Origin: an uncultured Collinsella sp.
GTDB taxonomy: Bacteria; Actinomycetota; Coriobacteriia; Coriobacteriales; Coriobacteriaceae
DNA: 5,759 bases
Reading direction: 5' to 3'
NCBI GenBank assembly: GCA_958413765.1
Contig: CATYVH010000059.1
Coordinates: 1-5,759 of the forward strand
Part shown: in pieces, positions 1-4,614 of the stretch
Position numbering within the stretch: the stretch's first letter is position 1
Layout: every line of letters begins with the position of its first letter
Program-made: the position numbers and the translations under genes
Notes under the pieces: model-generated
Told to the model about the DNA's origin: nothing
Database searches by the model: none
What the model saw: only the letters and a program-made list of their open reading frames with translations

Positions 1-153
1 GAAGGAGAACGCGGCGCAGATGCCCAGGAAAGCCATGTGCTCGCGATCGAGCGTGGCGCGCACTTTCTTGATGCAGTGAACCCAAACGGGCACCATCGCC
101 ACTGCCATGACGGCATCGGTCTGCGGGGACAGATAATTATCTGGAATATGCAT
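1..153 (-). CDS. Metal ECF transporter S component, CbiM/NikM family (N-terminal 51 residues only)
   Basis: Partial gene whose remaining codons lie beyond the left edge. The translated start is MHIPDNYLSPQTDAVMAV, followed by two hydrophobic stretches (about residues 13-28 and 40-51) separated by a charged loop, KKVRATLDREH. The Met-His-Ile-Pro-Asp start is the hallmark of CbiM/NikM membrane proteins. In that family the free N-terminus and His2 enter the protein core and bind the Co2+ or Ni2+ ion, and the protein works with CbiQ/NikQ and CbiO/NikO ATPase subunits in energy-coupling factor uptake. The start codon is fixed by this motif, because His2 must follow Met1, and by a GGGAGG ribosome-binding site five bases upstream. 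The family is certain in practice. The metal cannot be read from 51 residues, but the NikR-like operator upstream favours nickel, so nikM is a better guess than cbiM. The transport partners would be expected further left, which is an inference. Confidence 0.9.
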   Translation of the reverse strand, partial: MHIPDNYLSPQTDAVMAVAMVPVWVHCIKKVRATLDREHMAFLGICAAFSF

Positions 154-158
154 GCACG

Positions 159-164
159 CCTCCC
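159..164 (-). promoter_or_regulatory. Ribosome-binding site of the CbiM/NikM gene
   Basis: GGGAGG on the minus strand, five bases before the ATG at 153-151. It decides the start codon together with the conserved MHIPD motif. Confidence 0.75.
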
Positions 165-210
165 GGTTATCGGCGCACGGAATTGCAACGCCGTTTGAAT
201 CACCTTTCCA

Positions 211-238
211 GTGTTACGTAATGTCAGATTCGTAACAC
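211..238. promoter_or_regulatory. Probable NikR operator (perfect palindrome GTGTTAC-N14-GTAACAC)
   Basis: GTGTTACG at 211-218 and CGTAACAC at 231-238 are perfect 8-bp inverted arms. Read as GTGTTAC-N14-GTAACAC, the site matches the NikR recognition pattern I recall for Desulfovibrio-type NikR (GTGTTAC with a 13-14 base gap), which differs from the E. coli pattern GTATGA-N16-TCATAC. It sits 57 bp ahead of a CbiM/NikM start codon and just downstream of the predicted transcription start (about +4 to +31), a position suited to repression by a nickel-loaded ribbon-helix-helix dimer. The palindrome is seen directly. The assignment to NikR rests on the motif match and on the target gene; no nikR gene is in the window. 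Confidence 0.72.
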
Positions 239-248
239 GACGCGGGCT

Positions 249-277
249 ATCATAGCAAAACGGCGCACTGCCGACAA
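249..277 (-). promoter_or_regulatory. Predicted sigma70-type promoter of the CbiM/NikM gene
   Basis: On the minus strand TTGTCG (277-272) is followed after exactly 17 bases by TATGAT (254-249), matching the -35 consensus at 4 of 6 and the -10 consensus at 5 of 6 positions. The expected transcription start is near 242, giving a leader of about 90 nt that begins with the palindromic operator. Position and spacing are good; activity is inferred. Confidence 0.55.
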
Positions 278-291
278 AGCAGCACGCCGTT
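257..291 (-). terminator. Probable rho-independent terminator of the pheST operon
   Basis: On the minus strand AACGGCG-TG-CTGC, a 7-base loop TTTGTCG, then GCAG-TG-CGCCGTT runs into TTTTGC. The two internal TG/TG positions pair as tandem G-U wobbles only in minus-strand RNA, giving a continuous 13-bp stem; in plus-strand RNA they would be C-A mismatches. That supports a transcript coming from pheT, whose stop codon is about 110 bases earlier. The U run is short (four, two of them in the stem), so termination may be partial. The hairpin loop coincides with the -35 box of the next gene's promoter. Confidence 0.55.
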
Positions 292-399
292 ATGTAATGC
301 GCGTGTCATATATGCAGGCTCAACGGTGCCTTATACCGGGCATAGCGGTCATGTAGGATTCGGCAGCAGCCACCGCTAACCCATACCCCAGCGCAGGAC
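292..399. other. Intergenic stretch downstream of pheT
   Basis: No gene is supported here. The stretch forms the 3' tail of the pheST transcript before the hairpin at 257-291. It contains one 7-bp inverted repeat, TAGCGGT (343-349) with ACCGCTA (372-378), 22 bases apart and without a following U run. No riboswitch consensus, such as the conserved boxes of the cobalamin riboswitch, is visible between 154 and 399. Confidence 0.5.
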
Positions 400-2853
400 C
401 TAGCCGCGGACCTCGCCGTTTACGCCCTTGCACACCTTGGTGACGATCTTCTGGTGCGCCTTTTCGACCTCTTCGCTGGTGAGCGTGTGGTCGTCGGAGC
501 GATACGTAAGCGCAAAGGCCATGGACTTCTTGCCCGCTCCGATGCGGATGGGATCGCGGTAGACATCGAACAGGCGCACGCCCTCGAGCAGCTTGCCGCC
601 GGCACTCGTAATACGACGCTCAAGATCCTCGCAGGTCACAGTGTTGTCGACCACGATAGCAAGGTCGTGCTCAACGGCCGGGTACTGCGAGAACTCACGG
701 TAGTTCTCCTGGTTGCGGGCGCCCTTGATCAGCTTGTCCAAGTCGAGCTCAAAGGCAACGACGACCTCGTCAATGCCCATAGCCTCGCGCGCCTCGGGGT
801 GAATCTCGCCAACCCAGCCCAGCACGGTACCGCCCGAGAGCACCTCGGCGGCACGACCCGGCTGCAAGAAGGCATGGCCCTCGCCCTCGACGGGACGGAA
901 GCGAACCTTCTCGATGCGCAGCTGGGCGAGCAGCTCCTCGACAATGCCCTTGCCAAAGAAGAAGCGCAGCTTGCGGTACTTCATGTTCCAGGACTGCTCG
1001 CTCCACTGGCCCGAGAGCACACCCGCCACGGACTTGGTCTCCTTGGGCAGGCTGGCGTTCTCGCGACCGTGGAACAGGCTGCCGACCTCGTACAGGTGCA
1101 CGTTGGCCGTGCCGTGGGCCTCGTTATAGGCAACGGACTGCAGCAGGCCCGGCAACAGCGAGCGGCGCATCTCGGTCTGCTCGGCTACCAACGGGTTCAT
1201 GAGCACCACGGGGCAACCGCGGCCCTCGGTAGACATACCGATCTTCTCCAAGTCGCCCGGGGCGGCAAAGCCAAAGGTCGTAGTCTCGTTGAGGCCGCAG
1301 GCGCGCAGGATCTCGCCGACCTTGCGGGTGAGCTTCTGCTCGCGGGTCAGGCCGCCAATGTGGTTCTTGGCAGCCGGGATGGTCGCCGTCACACGGCCCA
1401 TGCCCCATAGGCGCAGAACCTCCTCGATCAGGTCAATCTCGCGCGGCAGATCGGGACGGAAGCTCGGCGGGGTGACCATAAAGTCCTCGCCGTCGCGCTC
1501 GACGGTGCAGCCCAGGCGGGTGAGCGAGCGCTCGATAAAGTCGGGCTCGATATCGGCACCGCAGATAGCATGCACGCGGGCCAGGCGCAGTTTGATGCTG
1601 TCGATGGTCTTGGGCGCGGGGAAAACATCGACATAGCCGGGAGCGACCTCGCCGCCGGCGATCTGTTCGATGAGCGCGCAGGTAACGTTGGCGACATCCA
1701 CGCAGCCGGTCTCATCGACCTGGCGCTCAAAGCGAATGGAGGCGTCGGAGATCAGCGACAGATCGCGGCTGGTGTGCGAGGTGCGACCGGCGTTGAAGCA
1801 GGCGCTCTCGACCATCACGTCGACAGTGTCGTCCTCGATCTCGGAATCCATGCCGCCCATAACGCCGGCCAGCGCCACGGGGCGCTCGCCGTCGGTGATA
1901 AGGCCCATGCCGGCGTCGAGCACGCGCTCCTCGCCGTCGAGCGTCGTGAACTTCTCATCCTGCTGGGCGGCGCGAACCACCACGCGACGGTGGCCATCGC
2001 GCTCGGCAAAGGTGTCCAGGTCAAAGGCGTGCAGCGGCTGACCGGTGAGCATCATCACATAGTTGGTGATGTCGACGATGTTGTTGTGCGGGCGCACGCC
2101 CAGGGCGTTAAGGCGCTTGACCATCCAGTCGGGCGACGGGCCGACCTTCACGTTGCGCACGATGCGGGCGACATAGCGGTCGCACAGGCCCTCGTCGGCA
2201 ATCTCGACCGAAAGCTCGTCGTCAGTCGCGCGGCCGGTCTCCGCCTTGATGGCGGGCAGCTCAACGTGGAAATCGCGATCGAAAATGGCGCCGGTCTCGC
2301 GGGCCATGCCGATCATGGACAGGCAGTCGGGGCGGTTGGGCGTGATCTCGCAGTCGAGCACGGTGTCGCTCGAACCCACATACTCGGCAAACGGCATGCC
2401 GCAGGGCGTATCCTCGGGCAGGATCATAATGCCGGAGTGATCGCCGCCCAGGCCGAGCTCGCGCGCGGAGCAGTTCATGCCCATGGACACGACACCGCGA
2501 AGCTTGCTCTTCTTGATCTTGACGTCGCCGGGCAGAACTGCGCCGATCATGGCCGTGACGATGTGGTCGCCGGCCTCGAAGTTCTGCGCGCCGCAGACGA
2601 TCTGCAGCGGAGCGGGGTTGCCGTCGGCGTCGAGGTTCTTGTCACCCACGTCGACCGAGCACACATACATGTGGTCGCTATCGGGGTGAGGGGTCTTGGT
2701 GAGCACCTGGGCGGTCACCACGTGGTCGAAGGACTCGCCCACGGTATCGATCGCCTCGACCTCGGTGCCGGTACGGATATATTCGTCCGAAAGGGTCTTG
2801 GGATCCTCCGGAATATCGATCATGGTCTTGAGCCAGTCGTAAGAAACGCGCAT
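400..2853 (-). CDS. pheT: Phenylalanine--tRNA ligase beta subunit
   Basis: Beta subunit of the cytoplasmic alpha2beta2 phenylalanyl-tRNA synthetase, which charges tRNA-Phe with phenylalanine and edits mischarged Tyr-tRNA-Phe. The 817-residue product is slightly longer than the E. coli protein (795) and has the full family domain order: start MRVSYDWLK; an OB-fold tRNA-binding domain at about 40-155 (TPHPDSDHMYVCSVDVG near 54-70); the B3/B4 editing domain at about 210-400 with NNIVDITNYVM, GQPLHAFD (His275), LAGVMGG and VESACF (Glu349), the His and Glu being in the positions of known editing-site residues, then RFER at 374-377; a B5 domain ending in LPREIDLIEEVLRLWG (469-484); the catalytic-like core; and a C-terminal anticodon-binding FDX-ACB domain at about 718-816 (FSQYPAVEHDLAIVVD). 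An AAAGGAGA ribosome-binding site lies eight bases before the ATG. It is the second gene of the T-box-controlled operon, separated from pheS by an unusually long 180-bp spacer. It is intact, with no odd residues seen. Confidence 0.98.
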   Translation of the reverse strand: MRVSYDWLKTMIDIPEDPKTLSDEYIRTGTEVEAIDTVGESFDHVVTAQVLTKTPHPDSDHMYVCSVDVGDKNLDADGNPAPLQIVCGAQNFEAGDHIVTAMIGAVLPGDVKIKKSKLRGVVSMGMNCSARELGLGGDHSGIMILPEDTPCGMPFAEYVGSSDTVLDCEITPNRPDCLSMIGMARETGAIFDRDFHVELPAIKAETGRATDDELSVEIADEGLCDRYVARIVRNVKVGPSPDWMVKRLNALGVRPHNNIVDITNYVMMLTGQPLHAFDLDTFAERDGHRRVVVRAAQQDEKFTTLDGEERVLDAGMGLITDGERPVALAGVMGGMDSEIEDDTVDVMVESACFNAGRTSHTSRDLSLISDASIRFERQVDETGCVDVANVTCALIEQIAGGEVAPGYVDVFPAPKTIDSIKLRLARVHAICGADIEPDFIERSLTRLGCTVERDGEDFMVTPPSFRPDLPREIDLIEEVLRLWGMGRVTATIPAAKNHIGGLTREQKLTRKVGEILRACGLNETTTFGFAAPGDLEKIGMSTEGRGCPVVLMNPLVAEQTEMRRSLLPGLLQSVAYNEAHGTANVHLYEVGSLFHGRENASLPKETKSVAGVLSGQWSEQSWNMKYRKLRFFFGKGIVEELLAQLRIEKVRFRPVEGEGHAFLQPGRAAEVLSGGTVLGWVGEIHPEAREAMGIDEVVVAFELDLDKLIKGARNQENYREFSQYPAVEHDLAIVVDNTVTCEDLERRITSAGGKLLEGVRLFDVYRDPIRIGAGKKSMAFALTYRSDDHTLTSEEVEKAHQKIVTKVCKGVNGEVRG

Positions 2854-2861
2854 CTAACTGG

Positions 2862-2869
2862 TCTCCTTT
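2862..2869 (-). promoter_or_regulatory. Ribosome-binding site of pheT
   Basis: AAAGGAGA on the minus strand, eight bases ahead of the pheT ATG. This strong separate site shows that pheT translation is started independently, not coupled to pheS, as expected with a 180-bp gap. Confidence 0.8.
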
Positions 2870-2894
2870 CATCTGTAACGCCTGCAATAAACAG

Positions 2895-2928
2895 TCGGAA
2901 AACTCCAGCTACGGAGACGGGTTTCCGA
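2895..2928 (-). repeat. Hairpin that competes with the large inverted repeat
   Basis: TCGGAAA (2895-2901) pairs with TTTCCGA (2922-2928), with an inner CTCC (2903-2906) and GGAG (2913-2916) around a six-base loop. The right arm, 2922-2928, is also the outer left arm of the large element at 2918-3018, so both structures cannot form at once. In the pheS-to-pheT transcript this hairpin would form second and is followed by CUGUUUAUU, moderately U-rich but not a clean terminator. A role is inference only. Confidence 0.5.
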
Positions 2929-3018
2929 GGTGCCGCAGATTGCCTTGAAAGAGGAGGGCCGCGTACTTAGGTACGCAACCGACGATTGAAAGGCAAGGTG
3001 CGGTGGCTCGGGAAGCCG
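2918..3018. repeat. Large imperfect inverted-repeat element between pheS and pheT
   Basis: A 101-bp region folds on itself almost end to end. On the plus strand, arms 2918-2920, 2922-2929, 2931-2937 and 2940-2946 pair in order with 3016-3018, 3007-3014, 2999-3005 and 2990-2996. They are interrupted only by two G-G mismatches and a GA/GG internal loop. A purine-rich asymmetric internal loop (2947-2960 against 2977-2989) then leads to an apical 6-bp hairpin, GCGTAC-TTAG-GTACGC (2961-2976). Three G-U wobbles in the outer arms form only in plus-strand RNA. The two positions flanking the apical stem (CC/AA) would become wobbles only in minus-strand RNA, so the strand is not settled. It has no coding potential and splits an operon whose genes are normally close together. 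A dispersed palindromic intergenic element or a structured RNA are both possible; I do not recognise a named family. Confidence 0.7.
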
Positions 3019-3033
3019 CCGGGACAGGTCAAC

Positions 3034-4110
3034 TTAAAATTGGTTCAGGAAGCGCATATCGCCCGTCATGAGCGTTCTGAGGTCCGGCAGGTCGTAGCGC
3101 AGGGCCGCGACGCGCTCGGCGCCAATACCAAAGGCGAAGCCGGTGTACTTCTCGGGATCGATGCCACAGTTGATCAGGACGTTGGGGTCGACCATACCGC
3201 AGCCCAGGATCTCGATCCAGCCGCTGTGCTTGCAGAAGTTGCAGCCCTTGCCGCCGCACACGTGGCAGCTCACGTCCACCTCGCAGCTGGGCTCGGTGAA
3301 GGGGAAGAAGTGCGGGCGGTAACGCGTCTTGCGATCCTCGCCAAACATGCACTTAACAAAGTAGTCGAGCGTGCCCTTCAGGTCGCCAAAGGTGATGCCC
3401 TCGTCGACGACCAGGCCCTCGATCTGGTTGAACTGCGGCAGGTGGCAGGCATCGGCCGTGTCGGGACGGTAGACGGTGCCCGGGCAGATCATGTAGATGG
3501 GCGGCTTTTGCGACTCCATGGTGTGGATCTGCACGCCCGAGGTCTGGGTGCGCAGCAGCACGTCGGACTCGCCGTGGGCGTGAGCCTCGGGGTGCGCGAC
3601 GCTGCCGGGGTTGTTGTCGACCACGTAGAAGGTATCGCGGGCCGAGCGGCTCGGGTGATCCATGGGGGCGTTGAGCGCGGTGAAGTTGTAGTAGGAGGTG
3701 TCGACCATGGGACCGGACTCGACGGTATAGCCAATACCGCAGAAGATGTCCTCGGCCTCCTCGATAATCTGCTTGATCAGGTGCTGGTGACCGATCTGCG
3801 GACGGATGCCCGGCAGCGTGATGTCGACGGCATCGTGCTCGAGTGCGCGCTTGAGGGCGGCGGCCTTCATCTCGGTGGTGCGCTCGTCGAGCATGCCCTC
3901 GATCAGCTGACGCATCTCGTTGGCGCGCTTGCCCATGACGGGGCGATCCTCGGGAGCGAGCTTGCCCATCATGCGCATCAGGCCGGTGATGCGGCCCTTG
4001 CGGCCGAGCAGCGCGACGCGCGCGGCCTCGAGCTTCTCGGCGTCGTCGGCGCCTGCGACGAGCTCCTTGGCCTCTTCCTCGAGTTTGACCAGATCATCAA
4101 TCAGACTCAT
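3034..4110 (-). CDS. pheS: Phenylalanine--tRNA ligase alpha subunit
   Basis: Catalytic alpha subunit (358 residues, normal length) of phenylalanyl-tRNA synthetase; it activates phenylalanine with ATP and transfers it to tRNA-Phe. Residues 1 to about 90 form the charged helical N-terminal arm that contacts tRNA. The class II catalytic domain follows: VDITLPG near 95-100, GIGYTVESGP with the HPSRSARDTFYV segment, motif 2 YRPDTADACHLPQFNQIEG from about 214 with Arg215, and motif 3 GIGAERVAALRYDLPDLR from 328. Cys282, Cys285, Cys290 and Cys293 form a CxxC-x4-CxxC knuckle (CHVCGGKGCNFC) that could bind zinc, a variant found in many bacterial PheS proteins. The start is supported by AAAGGGAAG just upstream. 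It is the first gene of the operon, 86 bases after the T-box terminator, so its transcription depends on tRNA-Phe charging. It is complete, with no missing key residue. Confidence 0.98.
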   Translation of the reverse strand: MSLIDDLVKLEEEAKELVAGADDAEKLEAARVALLGRKGRITGLMRMMGKLAPEDRPVMGKRANEMRQLIEGMLDERTTEMKAAALKRALEHDAVDITLPGIRPQIGHQHLIKQIIEEAEDIFCGIGYTVESGPMVDTSYYNFTALNAPMDHPSRSARDTFYVVDNNPGSVAHPEAHAHGESDVLLRTQTSGVQIHTMESQKPPIYMICPGTVYRPDTADACHLPQFNQIEGLVVDEGITFGDLKGTLDYFVKCMFGEDRKTRYRPHFFPFTEPSCEVDVSCHVCGGKGCNFCKHSGWIEILGCGMVDPNVLINCGIDPEKYTGFAFGIGAERVAALRYDLPDLRTLMTGDMRFLNQF

Positions 4111-4112
4111 GT

Positions 4113-4121
4113 CTTCCCTTT
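4113..4121 (-). promoter_or_regulatory. Ribosome-binding site of pheS
   Basis: AAAGGGAAG on the minus strand, two bases before the ATG if the whole purine run is counted and five bases from its GGG core. It lies well outside the T-box terminator stem, so control is by transcription termination and not by hiding the ribosome site. Confidence 0.65.
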
Positions 4122-4196
4122 CGTCTCTCGCGCTCCCCGCTTGCCGAGGCGACTACCGCCGCCTGACGTTGCGAAAACGCGGCCCGGTTCGGTAAC

Positions 4197-4237
4197 AAAA
4201 AACCGTCCTCGGGCATGTGCATTGCCCAAGGACGGTT
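4197..4237 (-). terminator. Regulated intrinsic terminator of the T-box
   Basis: AACCGUCCUUGGGCA pairs with UGCCCGAGGACGGUU over 15 bp with one G-U wobble and a 7-base loop, followed by an unbroken six-U run (4202-4197, the last two pairing into the stem). Its 5' arm includes CCGUCCUU, the same bases that close the antiterminator, so the two folds exclude each other. Confidence 0.95.
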
Positions 4238-4242
4238 GAATT

Positions 4243-4253
4243 CCGCGGTACCA
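4243..4253 (-). promoter_or_regulatory. T-box sequence UGGUACCGCGG
   Basis: Matches the conserved UGGNACCGCGG core. The variable N is U, as needed to pair with A73 of tRNA-Phe. Confidence 0.95.
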
Positions 4254-4382
4254 CCTTGTTTGACGCGGCGGATGTCTGGCCCGCCGTGCCCACTCTGCGC
4301 CCCTTATCGCGAGGCTCACGGCTTCCCTACTGGGGCTTCGCCGCCGCTGGCCGCGTGCCCGTTGAGGTCGCTGCTCGGGAGT

Positions 4383-4385
4383 GAA
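4383..4385 (-). promoter_or_regulatory. Candidate specifier codon UUC (Phe)
   Basis: UUC on the leader RNA in the 3' half of the lower Stem I internal loop, followed by A as is usual for specifiers, and downstream of GCCC/GGGC pairing. The downstream genes (pheST) and the U in the T-box agree with tRNA-Phe. Exact loop borders were drawn by eye. Confidence 0.7.
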
Positions 4386-4487
4386 CGCTTGGCCCTTGTC
4401 ACCGCAGGAAGGCTTGCAGCCCATGACCTTCCCTCTCTTGCCGGCGACGCGGCGGGCAAAACCCTCTCCGTCAACGCATTGGGCTAC

Positions 4488-4496
4488 AGGATACCA
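4488..4496 (-). promoter_or_regulatory. Extended -10 promoter of the pheST T-box leader
   Basis: TG-G-TATCCT on the minus strand (TATCCT at 4493-4488) gives an extended -10 element with four of six consensus bases; no good -35 box is visible 17 bases upstream. The expected transcript start near 4480 fits the beginning of the T-box Stem I. It is preceded by an imperfect palindrome, CCACA-TTG-TGTGG, at 4494-4506. Confidence 0.4.
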
Positions 4497-4603
4497 CATT
4501 GTGTGGGCGTATCGCCGCGTTCCGTTTTGTTCGTGCTGGGTACAAGGCAGGTAGCTGTGCAAACTGGCCGCGCGCCCACCCGAAGCGCTCGGCTCACGAG
4601 ATC

Positions 4604-4608
4604 AAGGA
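4604..4608 (+). promoter_or_regulatory. Ribosome-binding site of the M32 carboxypeptidase
   Basis: AAGGA six bases before the ATG at 4615. It selects this ATG over the out-of-frame ATG at 4610 and over the internal in-frame ATG at 4672. No convincing promoter was found for this gene between 4494 and 4600. Confidence 0.65.
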
Positions 4609-4614
4609 TATGGT

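Larger units (their letters stand above)
4197..4480 (-). ncRNA. tRNA-Phe-sensing T-box riboswitch leader of pheST
   Basis: Complete transcriptional T-box. Stem I has a distal arm GUCGCCG/CGGUGAC, an inner GGAAGG/CCUUCC helix carrying the AG-rich bulge and the distal loop, and a lower region where UUC (4385-4383) followed by A is the best specifier, matching a phenylalanine codon. A GC-rich stem CGGCGG/CCGCCG with a 9-base loop lies just before the T-box. The T-box UGGUACCGCGG is at 4253-4243. The antiterminator can form as AAGG, bulge UGGUACC, GCGG, loop AAUUCAA, CCGU, CCUU (4257-4228). UGGU in the bulge pairs with the ACCA end of tRNA-Phe, including discriminator A73. Uncharged tRNA-Phe stabilises the antiterminator; charged tRNA leaves the terminator. 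The identity is very secure; exact Stem I pairing and the 5' end are estimates. Confidence 0.95.

Noticed and set aside
343..378. TAGCGGT / ACCGCTA inverted repeat downstream of pheT as a terminator.
   Set aside because: The loop is 22 bases and no U run follows on either strand; the hairpin at 257-291 is a better candidate.
154..400. A cobalamin or NiCo riboswitch ahead of the metal transporter.
   Set aside because: None of the conserved boxes I know for these riboswitches was visible, and the leader from the predicted start is only about 90 nt; the palindromic operator is a better explanation for control.
454..2970. Long open frames on the plus strand opposite pheT (454-1410 and 1570-2970).
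   Set aside because: They are antisense to a clearly conserved gene, the translations are low-complexity Ala/Gly/Val/Leu/His-rich with no recognisable domain, and they arise from high GC at third codon positions.
2986..4239. A 417-codon open frame on the plus strand opposite pheS.
   Set aside because: Same antisense effect; it also runs through the T-box terminator and the spacer element and has no family motif or credible ribosome-binding site.
4107..4562. A 151-codon open frame on the minus strand ending at the pheS start.
   Set aside because: It reads straight through the T-box leader, whose RNA structure fully explains the sequence; the predicted peptide is Arg-rich and featureless.
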